Origin: Paenibacillus sp. PL91
GTDB taxonomy: Bacteria; Bacillota; Bacilli; Paenibacillales; Paenibacillaceae
Length of the DNA stretch: 64,000 nucleotides
Assembly (NCBI RefSeq): GCF_012935325.2
Contig: NZ_JABBYG020000010.1
Location: 124,001-188,000, forward strand
Reading direction: 5' to 3'
Shown here: positions 50,497-59,270 of the stretch, piece by piece
How positions within the stretch are numbered: the stretch's first letter is position 1
Layout of the letters: each line of letters starts with the position of its first letter
Translations under genes and position numbers: made by a program
The notes under the pieces: generated by a model
Seen by the model: only the letters and a program-made list of their open reading frames with translations
Database searches by the model: none
What the model was told of the DNA's origin: nothing

Positions 50497-52725
50497 ATGA
50501 AATTACGAATAGGGACGGCATTTTTGGCGGCAATGCTGCTTGTAATGTCTGCTGCGGGAGGACTAGAGCTGAGTTTTGCGGCAGGGCAAGTGCAGGCGGC
50601 TAAGTCAGCGCAAAGCGGCGACGTCGTTCGCGCAGCGGATTCCGGCAGGCTTACGCTCGATTATACGCCTTCCACGGCCGAGATCATTGTGACGGATACA
50701 ACGACAGGAGCGATTTGGACGAGTAATCCAGACGATCGAGAAGCAGATAAGGTGGCCAAGGGGGCCAAAAAAATGGATCTGTCGGCGCAGCTGCTGCTCG
50801 ATTACGTGGATGACCAAAATAAGCCGTTTCAGCTTAACAGCTTCACAGGAAGCGTGAAGGAAATACAGCCGGAATGGAAAACGGTTCCGAACGGGATTGA
50901 AGTCACCTATGCCTTTCAGAAAGCAGGCTTTACCGTGCCCGTCCGGTATGCGCTAAGCGGCGATGCCTTGTCGGCGACAATCGTAACCGAAGGCATTAAG
51001 CAGCAGCAAAAATACAAGCTGGTCAATATTAGCCTGCTGCCGTTTTTTGGGGCAGCGGGCAGCGAGAACGAGGGTTATCTGTTCGTGCCCGATGGCAGCG
51101 GCGCTTTAATCCATTTCAACAATGGCAAAAGCGGCTACAAAAGCTATAACGAGAGAGTTTACGGCGGCGACCAGTCGCTGGATTATCCAAGCAAAACGGA
51201 TACGAAGGAAGCGATCAGGCTGCCGGTGTTCGGCATGAAGAAGGATGACTCGGCCTTTATCGCGGTCATTCATAAAGGGGCTTACCAAGCAGGCATTACG
51301 GCCGAGGTGAGCGGCAAAAACAATACGTACAACAATGTGTTCAGCTATTTGAATCTGCTCGAATTCGAAACGAATCTGCTGCTGGAAGGAACCTTGAACG
51401 AGAAGCAGGTGACCCGTTCCTCGCAGTCGATGACGGGCGAAACAGATTACGAGGTCAAGTATTACTTTCTTAACGGCGAGGATGCCGATTACGCGGGAAT
51501 GGCTGGCAAGTACCGCAGCTACTTGCAAACGGAGCTTGGCGTCAAGCCGGTAGCTTCGCAAGCGGCAGCAGGCAAGAAGCAGCTTCCTCTGCTCGTCGAC
51601 TTCGTCGGCGGCGTGAAGAAGAAGGGGACGTTTCTAGGCATTCCGTACAACACGGTCGAGGTGCTGACCTCCTTCAAGGACGCAGCTCATGCAGCTGATC
51701 GTTTGCAAAAGGACGGAATAGCGAATCTATCCATTCGGCTTGAGGGATGGGCAGCGGGCGGTGCGAAGGATGAAGTACCGGTGTCGCTTGATGCAGAAGG
51801 AAAGCTTGGTGGAAACAAGGGCTTCAAGGCACTGGCAAAAGAACTGGATTCGAAGGGGATCGCTTTTTACCCGGCTGTTGATCCCGTCAAATTATATGAA
51901 GGCGGCAACGGCTTCAGCAAGTTTTGGGATGCTGCCAAAGGCATCAGCCGCGCTCCCGTGCTGAAGTATGATTACCGATTAAGCGATCAAACGAAAAACA
52001 AGGAATTGAAGCATTGGTATCTGATGAAGCCAGCATCGGTAAATGAGGCGCTTGATCGGTTTGCCTCGGCTGCGGCGAAAGGCGGCCTGAAGCATGCTTC
52101 GCTGCAAAGCGTCGGCTCGGTCATCTATTCGGACTTCCGGCGCGACAGCCAGCCGAAGAACGTGACGGGAAACACGTGGGAAAGCAGCCTTGAGACGGCG
52201 CAAAGCCATCTTGACGGCTTGCTGTTCGATCAGCCGAATGCGTATACGTTCCCTTATGCGCAAAGCTTGTCGGACGTACCGCTGTTCGCAAGCGGCTTCG
52301 ACTCGGAGGATGAGGAGATTCCGTTCTACAGCATTGCGGTGAGTGGATTGCTGCCTGCTTACAGCGAGCCTATCAATCTATCGAGCATGCCGCAGCGCTA
52401 TATGCTGAAGCTGATTGAGACCGGCACGTTCCCTGCCTTTAAGTTTATCGCAAACGATTCCGCGCGATTGATAGGCACGGAATACGATTCGCTATATAGC
52501 GTTGATTTAAATCTGCTATATGAGGATATGACGGAGCAATACAATCAGTTGAACGAAGCGCTTGGCGAGCTGGCAGGCCAGGCAATTACGAATCACGAGA
52601 AGCTGCAGGACGGCGTATTCCGCACCACTTTTGCAAGCGGCAAAACGGCAATCGTCAATTACAACCATGAGAAAGCTGTCGTTGGCGCTGATACGATTCC
52701 GGCGCTTAGCTATCTCATCCGATAG
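50497..52725 (+). CDS. Secreted DUF5696 protein, possible glycosidase-like fold
   Basis: A 742-residue exported protein with a signal peptide (about 1-28, no lipobox). The N-terminal half is beta-rich (SGRLTLDYTPSTAEIIVTD, NEGYLFVPDGSGALIHF), like a mutarotase-type sandwich. The C-terminal half alternates strands and helices (KGIAFYPAVDPVKLYEGG, EIPFYSIAVSGLLPAYSEP), suggesting a TIM barrel as in GH36/GH101-like enzymes. This fold assignment is inference; I recognise only DUF5696. ATG 50497 follows GAAAGGAG. Tight spacing places it in the fructan operon. Confidence 0.8.
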   Translation: MKLRIGTAFLAAMLLVMSAAGGLELSFAAGQVQAAKSAQSGDVVRAADSGRLTLDYTPSTAEIIVTDTTTGAIWTSNPDDREADKVAKGAKKMDLSAQLLLDYVDDQNKPFQLNSFTGSVKEIQPEWKTVPNGIEVTYAFQKAGFTVPVRYALSGDALSATIVTEGIKQQQKYKLVNISLLPFFGAAGSENEGYLFVPDGSGALIHFNNGKSGYKSYNERVYGGDQSLDYPSKTDTKEAIRLPVFGMKKDDSAFIAVIHKGAYQAGITAEVSGKNNTYNNVFSYLNLLEFETNLLLEGTLNEKQVTRSSQSMTGETDYEVKYYFLNGEDADYAGMAGKYRSYLQTELGVKPVASQAAAGKKQLPLLVDFVGGVKKKGTFLGIPYNTVEVLTSFKDAAHAADRLQKDGIANLSIRLEGWAAGGAKDEVPVSLDAEGKLGGNKGFKALAKELDSKGIAFYPAVDPVKLYEGGNGFSKFWDAAKGISRAPVLKYDYRLSDQTKNKELKHWYLMKPASVNEALDRFASAAAKGGLKHASLQSVGSVIYSDFRRDSQPKNVTGNTWESSLETAQSHLDGLLFDQPNAYTFPYAQSLSDVPLFASGFDSEDEEIPFYSIAVSGLLPAYSEPINLSSMPQRYMLKLIETGTFPAFKFIANDSARLIGTEYDSLYSVDLNLLYEDMTEQYNQLNEALGELAGQAITNHEKLQDGVFRTTFASGKTAIVNYNHEKAVVGADTIPALSYLIR

Positions 52726-52736
52726 GGGGTGAACGC

Positions 52737-53639
52737 ATGATTAGACAATTACGAGCTTTGCCATACACAAAGAAAAAAGAGCTTTACGGCTTTCTGTTCG
52801 TTCTACCCTGGGTGCTCGGCTTTCTATTGTTTTTTGCGAAGCCGCTGTTCACTTCGCTCCTTTATTCGTTTCAAAATATGGAGATGACGCCTGAGGGGCT
52901 GCGCGGCGCCTTCATCGGCTGGGACAATTTTGAGTACGCCTTGTTCAAGGACCCGGCCTTCATCCGTGAAGCGACCAATTCCTTTGTGAACATGCTGTAT
53001 GGCGTTCCGCTCATCTTGGTGTACAGCATTTTCGTAGCCGTGCTCCTAAAAAACAAGTTCCGAGGCAGAGGGTTCATGCGGGCGGTATCGTTTCTTCCCG
53101 TCATTATCGCCTCGGGCGTGCTCATGCAAATTTTGAAGGAGGATGTGTTCTCCGAGGGGATGCGCGGCGGGGCAGGAAGCGTGTATTTGTTCGCGGGTGC
53201 CGGCATTAACGGTATTTTGCAGGAGCTTGGGCTTGGCTCGCAGCTCATCGAAATTTTTAACAATGTGATCGCTCGCATATTTGATTTAACGTGGCGCTCC
53301 GGTGTGCAGGTACTACTGTTCCTAGCAGGCTTGCATGCCATTCCGGGCTATTTGTACGAGGCGTCGTCGATTGAGGGGGCAAGGCCGTGGGAGCAGTTTT
53401 GGAAAATAACGCTGCCGATGCTGACGCCGATGATGATGCTCAACATTATTTACACGATTATCGATACGTTCACCGATTATGGAAACAGCGTCATCCTGAT
53501 GATCTACAATACGGCATTCTCGCAGGTGCGGTTCGGCTACAGCAGCGCGCTGGCCTGGCTGTATTGCCTGGTGATCGCCGTGTTCCTTGGCGCTGTCTAT
53601 ATGCTGCTCAAGAAACGCATCGTCTACATGCAGGATTAA
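52737..53639 (+). CDS. Sugar ABC permease (MalF-like), importer 2
   Basis: A 300-residue permease with six membrane segments. EAA loop YEASSIEGARPWEQFWKITLP is present. GGGGGTGA precedes the ATG, 11 bp after the DUF5696 gene. It differs clearly from the first MalF-like protein, so the locus has two separate importers. Partner of the next permease. Confidence 0.93.
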   Translation: MIRQLRALPYTKKKELYGFLFVLPWVLGFLLFFAKPLFTSLLYSFQNMEMTPEGLRGAFIGWDNFEYALFKDPAFIREATNSFVNMLYGVPLILVYSIFVAVLLKNKFRGRGFMRAVSFLPVIIASGVLMQILKEDVFSEGMRGGAGSVYLFAGAGINGILQELGLGSQLIEIFNNVIARIFDLTWRSGVQVLLFLAGLHAIPGYLYEASSIEGARPWEQFWKITLPMLTPMMMLNIIYTIIDTFTDYGNSVILMIYNTAFSQVRFGYSSALAWLYCLVIAVFLGAVYMLLKKRIVYMQD

Positions 53640-53661
53640 ACGGAAAGCGGGGAACTCGAAC

Positions 53662-54621
53662 TTGAATGCAATCATTCCGAAAAAGCAGCTGAATAGGGCA
53701 AGGAAGACGCTTGCCTCCATCGCAAGGTTCGCTCTGCTGGCGGCACTGGCTTATCAACTGCTCTATCCGCTGTTATACATGCTCAGCATGGCGCTCCGCC
53801 GTCCCGCGGAGGCGATGGATCCAAGCGTCATCTGGGTGCCCAAGACCTTTACATTAAGCAACTTTACCGACGCGCTGCGAGTCATGGACTTTTGGGGCGC
53901 GCTTCAGAACAGCATGATCATTGGCATTGGCTGCGGGCTTCTAGACGTACTATCCTGCGCCTTCGTCGCATACGGCTTCGCGCGATTTCATTTCCGTTTC
54001 TCTGGGCTTTTGTTCACGCTCGTCATCTTGACGCTGGTCGTGCCGGTGCAGACGATTATTTTGCCGCTGTATGCGGACATGAAGTATTTTGATGCGTTCG
54101 GCATTATGAAGCTGACCCAGCTCGTGACGGGCGGGCCGGATTCAATCAGTCTCGTCGGCAGCTACTCCGCCTTTTTCCTGCCGTCGATGCTAGGCATGGG
54201 GCTTCGCTCCGGGCTTTACATCTTCATCTTCCGGCAATTTTTCAAGGGCATGCCGAACGAGCTTGAGGATGCCGCGTATATGGATGGCTGCGGACCGTTC
54301 AAAACGTTCTTTACCGTTATGCTTCCGAATGCGAAAAACGCCATCATTACCGTGTTTCTCTTCTCCTTCGTATGGCACTGGAACGAGTTCTACATGTCGA
54401 ACCTGCTGCTTGGCAATTTGAAGAAAAACTTTGCGATTGCTTTATCGTCGCTGCGCGTCGATTTGCAGGCTGTCGTTAATGTGCAGACGATCAGCGATCC
54501 GCTTGTCGTCGTCACCCGCATTCAAGCAGGCGCTTTGCTCGCCATCCTGCCGCTGTTCATTTTGTATTTGGTTACGCAGCGGTATTTCACGGACAGCATC
54601 GAGCATGTTGCGATTAAATAA
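53662..54621 (+). CDS. Sugar ABC permease (MalG-like), importer 2
   Basis: A 319-residue permease with six membrane segments and EAA loop LEDAAYMDGCGPFKTFFTVMLP. The start is most likely TTG 53662 (LNAIIPKKQL), with GGAAAGCGGGGAA upstream; the frame extends further back only by overlapping the previous gene. Works with the upstream MalF-like permease and the binding lipoprotein downstream. Confidence 0.9.
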   Translation: MNAIIPKKQLNRARKTLASIARFALLAALAYQLLYPLLYMLSMALRRPAEAMDPSVIWVPKTFTLSNFTDALRVMDFWGALQNSMIIGIGCGLLDVLSCAFVAYGFARFHFRFSGLLFTLVILTLVVPVQTIILPLYADMKYFDAFGIMKLTQLVTGGPDSISLVGSYSAFFLPSMLGMGLRSGLYIFIFRQFFKGMPNELEDAAYMDGCGPFKTFFTVMLPNAKNAIITVFLFSFVWHWNEFYMSNLLLGNLKKNFAIALSSLRVDLQAVVNVQTISDPLVVVTRIQAGALLAILPLFILYLVTQRYFTDSIEHVAIK

Positions 54622-54760
54622 CGCGACTACGTGCATGAAGGGAGGCGAGGCCCGGCATTTGGCGTTTAGACTCAAGGTGGCTGCAAGCTGAATAAGGGTG
54701 TCAACGAAATAAAAAAAGGGAAACAACCAATTGGAAGCAAATAAGGGGAGGCATTTTACA

Positions 54761-56116
54761 ATGGCCAAAAATAGGAAGTCGCTTGCGATCATGATCGCTG
54801 CAATGATGATGTTCGTTACGGTAATGGTCGGCTGCTCCGGCAATAATGGCGGCAATACGAAAACAAATGAAGGCGCAGCGACGAACAATGGCGGCACGCC
54901 GGAAGCAACGGAAGAGGCAAAGGCTGAAGCGCCTAAGCTCGAAAGCGGCGATATTACGATTTTATACCATACCTCCAAAGAGCAATATGAAGAGAACAAA
55001 GCGGCAAACCCGGCTGCCTATGACGCAGTATGGGAAACGGTCGCACAGTTCGAGCAAGCTTACGGGGGTAAAGTAAACGTCATTGCGGTGCCTTGGGGCG
55101 ACCAAAAATCGACGCTGATTTCGATGGTCAATGCAGGCGACCAAGTAGACGTCGCGCAGGCGAACGATCAAAACTTCCCTGTCTATCCGCTCAAAAAAAT
55201 CGTTCAGCCGCTTGACCCGTACATGGATATGGCTGATCCGTTCTGGAATACTTCCGTTACCAAAGCGTTCACGTTCGGCGGCAAGCCTTACGCGGCGGGC
55301 GTAGGCGCAGCTCCAATCGTAATCTACTACAATAAAACGCTGTTCGATAACAATGGCGTCAAAACGCCGGGCGAGCTGTACAGCGAAGGCAACTGGACAT
55401 GGGATACGTTCCGCACGACGGCGCTTGAGCTTACGCAGGATACGGACGGCGACGGCAAAAACGACCAATTCGGCTTCGGCTGGTGGGATGCGGGCTACGC
55501 GCTTATGGTTGCATCGAACGGGGTGACATCGCTCTCCTACAACGAGGACGGCTCGATCTCTTCCAATTATGAGTCGGACAACATGAAAGAAGCGATGCAG
55601 TTTACGCAGGATGCGCTTCTGAAGGACAAATATATCGACAAGGACAAGGAAGGCGACTACTTTAATGCAGAGTTCAAAAACGGCAAGCTGGCGATGACGG
55701 CTGAATATGGGTTCGGCGGCTTCACGGTATTCAAAAGCGACTACGAGCTTGATTTTGTTCCCGTACCGACAGGTCCGAAGGGCGCTAAAGACGTTGGTCC
55801 TGGCGGCATGTCCGGCTGGTCGATCCCGACGGTATCGAAAAACCCGCAGGGCGCAGCCGTTTTCATCAAAATGATGTCCGAGAACGAGCTTAAGGTAGCA
55901 ACCGAAAACAATGTGAAGCAATTTGGCCAAGAGAAGGTTGATCAAATGAATGCGCTTGGCGGCAAAATCCTATTTACGCCGATTGGCGTCGAGAAGTATT
56001 GGGATGCGAACACGGCTGCTTTGACAGGCATCAAGGACGGCACGCCGGTTGGAACATTCGCGGCTACTGCCAAAGCAATGCTGGAGGAAGGCATTAAAAT
56101 TACGCTGACCCAATAA
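54761..56116 (+). CDS. Sugar-binding lipoprotein, importer 2
   Basis: A 451-residue family 1 solute-binding lipoprotein with lipobox MVGC (Cys about 25) followed by a Gly/Asn-rich linker. The fold starts at DITILYHTSKEQYEEN; GNWTWDTFRTTALELTQD is typical of sugar binding proteins. ATG 54761 follows AGGGGAGG. It is preceded by a 140-bp gap without a gene and followed by a hairpin, so its message may be processed or separately promoted. Confidence 0.93.
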   Translation: MAKNRKSLAIMIAAMMMFVTVMVGCSGNNGGNTKTNEGAATNNGGTPEATEEAKAEAPKLESGDITILYHTSKEQYEENKAANPAAYDAVWETVAQFEQAYGGKVNVIAVPWGDQKSTLISMVNAGDQVDVAQANDQNFPVYPLKKIVQPLDPYMDMADPFWNTSVTKAFTFGGKPYAAGVGAAPIVIYYNKTLFDNNGVKTPGELYSEGNWTWDTFRTTALELTQDTDGDGKNDQFGFGWWDAGYALMVASNGVTSLSYNEDGSISSNYESDNMKEAMQFTQDALLKDKYIDKDKEGDYFNAEFKNGKLAMTAEYGFGGFTVFKSDYELDFVPVPTGPKGAKDVGPGGMSGWSIPTVSKNPQGAAVFIKMMSENELKVATENNVKQFGQEKVDQMNALGGKILFTPIGVEKYWDANTAALTGIKDGTPVGTFAATAKAMLEEGIKITLTQ

Positions 56117-56133
56117 ATAAAACGCGAATCGAT

Positions 56134-56159
56134 CCGCCGTCATGCACGCATGGCGGCGG
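56134..56159 (+). repeat. GC-rich hairpin after the binding lipoprotein gene
   Basis: Stem CCGCCGTCATG/CATGGCGGCGG (56134-56144 with 56149-56159, one wobble pair), 4-nt loop, no T tract. It probably stabilises the binding-protein message rather than ending it. Confidence 0.6.
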
Positions 56160-56195
56160 GTATAGTTATGAGCGCGCAGATGGGAGGGAAATGAT

Positions 56196-57767
56196 ATTTG
56201 GAACAAAAAGTGGAAGACGCTTATAGTTGCCGCGGTTGGCCTTGCTGCTGCTTTGGTTAGCTCTTGCAGCGGCAATGAGCAAGAGGCAGCGGCGCCTAGC
56301 GCAACGGTTTCCTCCGAGCCGGCTGCAACGGCTAAACCGGCAGACGACGCGAAGCAAGCCGAGGATCGGTTGTTCTGGAAGCCGCCTGAGGGCTGGGTAG
56401 GCGATGTCATGCCATTTTCCGATAACGGCCAGATTCATTTGTTCTATTTGCAGGATTGGCGGGACGGCGCTCCCGGCTTTCACCCTTGGCACCTTGCTTC
56501 AACAGCAAATTTGACCGACTATTCCTATGCAGGAGAATCGATCCCTTTTGGAGAAGAGCATGAGCAGGATTTGGCGCTTGGCACGGGCAGCGTCATCCAA
56601 TCGGGCGATATGTACCATGCGTATTATACCGGCCACAATTGGAAGTTTCCGCAGGAGGGCAAGCCGAAGGAAGCGGTTATGCACGCGGTTAGCAAAGATT
56701 TGAAGAGCTGGACGAAGGTGGAGAAGGATACCTTTTACGCGCCTGCCGGTTATGAGAAAGACGACTTCCGAGATCCGTTTGTTCTATTCAATGAAGAGAA
56801 GGGCGAATATTGGATGCTGCTTAGCGCAAGAAAGGAAGGCACAGGCGGCGTCATCGCGGTATTCGCTTCCAAGGATTTGAGCAATTGGGATGTTCGAGAG
56901 CCGCTTTCGGTCGAGGCCTCGTCGTCATTTTTTATGCTCGAATGTCCGGACGTCTTCCAGATGAACGGCAAATGGGTTCTCGTTTTCTCTGAGTTCAGCG
57001 ACGAAAAGTCTACGCATTACCGTGTCAGCGATTCGCTTGACGGGCCTTGGGTAAAGCCGGAAAAGGATGTTTTTGACGGAAGAGCGTTCTATGCGGCCAA
57101 AACAGGCGCGCTAGGCGAGCGGAGGTTTCTGTTCGGCTGGGTGCCTACGCGCCAGCTGGAAAAGGATTATATGAAATGGGATTGGGCCGGCAATATGGTC
57201 GCTCACCAAATGGTGATTGGCAAGGACGGCGCGCTGGGCGTGAAGGTGCCGGATGAGATTGACCGCTTATTGTCTAAGCCAACTGAGCTGAAAGCGACAC
57301 GCACGCTGGGCAGCGCAGCCGAGAACGGTGAAACGTGGGTGCTTGACGGTGCGGCTGGCACCAGCGGCATGATTTTCGAGCAAATGCCGCAAACGGCGAA
57401 GATTACCGGAACAATTCGATTCGATGAAAAGGTTGCCTATAGCGGCTTAGTGGTTGGCGTAGGCGAGGAGCCGGAGAAAGCTTACGGCATTCAGATCGAG
57501 CCTGCTAAAGCACGTATTCGCTATGATGCGGCTAACGGGGATACGCTTCCTACGACCCAGCCCGACGTGCAGGTACCCATTGCCTTCAAGCCAGACGTTG
57601 ACTATCCATTCACCATTATTATCGAAAATGATGTGGCGGTCTTCTATATCGGAGATTCCGCGCTTACAACTAGAATATACAAAATGCCAGGGCAAGCTTG
57701 GGGCTGGTATTCAAGGGGCGGAAAAACTACGCTATCGAAGCTTGTATTATCCGTTCCCACAGATTAA
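56196..57767 (+). CDS. GH32-like fructanase lipoprotein with apparent ATT start
   Basis: A 523-residue surface glycoside hydrolase of the GH32 clan. The five-bladed domain keeps an Asp in GWVGDVMPF (in place of the WMNDPNG nucleophile motif), DFRDPFVLF and LECPDVF (acid/base Glu). A C-terminal beta-sandwich follows (about 370-520). The lipoprotein signal (WNKKWKTLIVAAVGL, then SSC with Cys about 24) is in frame only if translation starts at ATT 56196, 7 nt after GGGAGGG. The first standard start, TTG 56253, would remove the signal. No ATG, GTG or TTG lies between the upstream stop (56169) and 56253. Confidence 0.82.
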   Translation: MWNKKWKTLIVAAVGLAAALVSSCSGNEQEAAAPSATVSSEPAATAKPADDAKQAEDRLFWKPPEGWVGDVMPFSDNGQIHLFYLQDWRDGAPGFHPWHLASTANLTDYSYAGESIPFGEEHEQDLALGTGSVIQSGDMYHAYYTGHNWKFPQEGKPKEAVMHAVSKDLKSWTKVEKDTFYAPAGYEKDDFRDPFVLFNEEKGEYWMLLSARKEGTGGVIAVFASKDLSNWDVREPLSVEASSSFFMLECPDVFQMNGKWVLVFSEFSDEKSTHYRVSDSLDGPWVKPEKDVFDGRAFYAAKTGALGERRFLFGWVPTRQLEKDYMKWDWAGNMVAHQMVIGKDGALGVKVPDEIDRLLSKPTELKATRTLGSAAENGETWVLDGAAGTSGMIFEQMPQTAKITGTIRFDEKVAYSGLVVGVGEEPEKAYGIQIEPAKARIRYDAANGDTLPTTQPDVQVPIAFKPDVDYPFTIIIENDVAVFYIGDSALTTRIYKMPGQAWGWYSRGGKTTLSKLVLSVPTD

Positions 57768-57788
57768 ACGGTAACCGGAGGGAAGAGC

Positions 57789-59249
57789 ATGAACGATTTG
57801 TACAAGGAGCCGTTCCGGCCGCAGTATCATCTGACGCCGCCCAAAGGGCCGATGAGCGATCCGAACGGCATGGTGTTTTTCGAAGGCGTATACCATCAGT
57901 TTTATCAGTTTACCGGAAGATGGGGACATGCGATTAGCCGCGACCTTATTCATTGGGAGCATCTGCCGCTAGCGCTCGTATCCGATGAGCTGGGCGACAT
58001 TTGGTCGGGATGCTGCGTTGTGGATACGCAGGATTCGAGCGGGCTGTTCGGCGGCGAAGCGGGACTCGTGGCGATCTTCACCCACTACAAGGATGGCTTG
58101 CAATCACAAAGCCTAGCTTACAGCCGAGACAGCGGAAGCAGCTGGACGAAGCATGCCGGCAATCCGGTCATTCCGAATCCGGGCATTCGCGATTTCCGCG
58201 ATCCAAAGGTGCTTTGGCATGAGCCTAGCGGCAAATGGATCATGGTAGTTTCCGTAAATAAAAAGGTTTATTTTTATTCGTCCAGCAATTTGACAGCATG
58301 GCAATTTGAAAGCGAGTTCGGCGCAGGGCAAGGCTCTCAGGCAGCCGTTTGGGAATGCCCGGATCTGTTCCGGCTTCCGGTAGATGGCGATTCCGAGCGC
58401 CAGAAATGGGTGCTTCACGTCAGCATTGGCGATAACGCGGAAACGGACGGCTCGACCGCGCAATATTTTATCGGCGAGTTTGACGGAAGGCGCTTCGTGA
58501 ACGATGATGCGACAGGCGAGCAGATCAGCTGGACCGATTACGGTCAAGATTTTTATGCGGCGGTCACCTATTCGGGCATTCCGCAGCAGGACGGCCGCTG
58601 CATTTGGCTGGGCTGGACATCCAATTGGAAGTACCCGTTCGCCGGACCGACCGAGCCTTGGAAGGGCGGCATGTCGATACCGCGCTCGCTTGGACTAAAG
58701 ACTTCAGCAGACGGTTTCATAAAACTTTGCCAGCAGCCGATCGACGAGCTTAAAAGGCTGAGAGCGGATTCGCTTCGGTTTGCATCAGTGGAGGCGGCGG
58801 ATCAGACGGTTAAGCTTGATTTTCAAGGCAGCTCTTACGAGCTGATCGCGACTATCGAGTGGGAGGATGCCGATTCATTTGGCCTGCGCTTGCTTTGTTC
58901 GGAGACGGGGAGTGAGTCAACTGTTATTGGCTATGAGCCTGCCAAGGAAACGGTATTCGTAGACCGGATGGCGTCGGGCAGGAGCGATTTCATCAATCGT
59001 GAGGGCAATCCGTTTCATTTTGGCAAGCGGTTTGAGGCTTCTTGCCGCGCAGCGGATAAAACGATCAAGCTGCATGCTTTTGTGGATGAATCGGTCGTTG
59101 AGCTGTTCGTCGACAACGGAGAAACGAGCTTTACGACCTTGATTTATCCGTCGCCAGGCAGTGATGGTCTGGAGCTGTTCGCATGCGGTGGAGCTGCCTT
59201 CTTCCGATCTGTTGACGTTTATAAGCTGGAATCCGTTTGGAAGAAATGA
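57789..59249 (+). CDS. GH32 fructan hydrolase, cytoplasmic (SDPNG type)
   Basis: A 486-residue GH32 enzyme without signal peptide, so cytoplasmic. Motifs: GPMSDPNGMVFF (nucleophile Asp; Ser replaces the usual Asn), FRDPKVLW (transition-state Asp) and WECPDLFRL (acid/base Glu). The C-terminal beta-sandwich ends with SVVELFVDNGETSFT. GGAGGGAAGAG precedes the ATG. Likely releases fructose from imported fructo-oligosaccharides or levan fragments. Confidence 0.93.
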   Translation: MNDLYKEPFRPQYHLTPPKGPMSDPNGMVFFEGVYHQFYQFTGRWGHAISRDLIHWEHLPLALVSDELGDIWSGCCVVDTQDSSGLFGGEAGLVAIFTHYKDGLQSQSLAYSRDSGSSWTKHAGNPVIPNPGIRDFRDPKVLWHEPSGKWIMVVSVNKKVYFYSSSNLTAWQFESEFGAGQGSQAAVWECPDLFRLPVDGDSERQKWVLHVSIGDNAETDGSTAQYFIGEFDGRRFVNDDATGEQISWTDYGQDFYAAVTYSGIPQQDGRCIWLGWTSNWKYPFAGPTEPWKGGMSIPRSLGLKTSADGFIKLCQQPIDELKRLRADSLRFASVEAADQTVKLDFQGSSYELIATIEWEDADSFGLRLLCSETGSESTVIGYEPAKETVFVDRMASGRSDFINREGNPFHFGKRFEASCRAADKTIKLHAFVDESVVELFVDNGETSFTTLIYPSPGSDGLELFACGGAAFFRSVDVYKLESVWKK

Positions 59250-59270
59250 AATGACAAGGAAGGATAGGTG

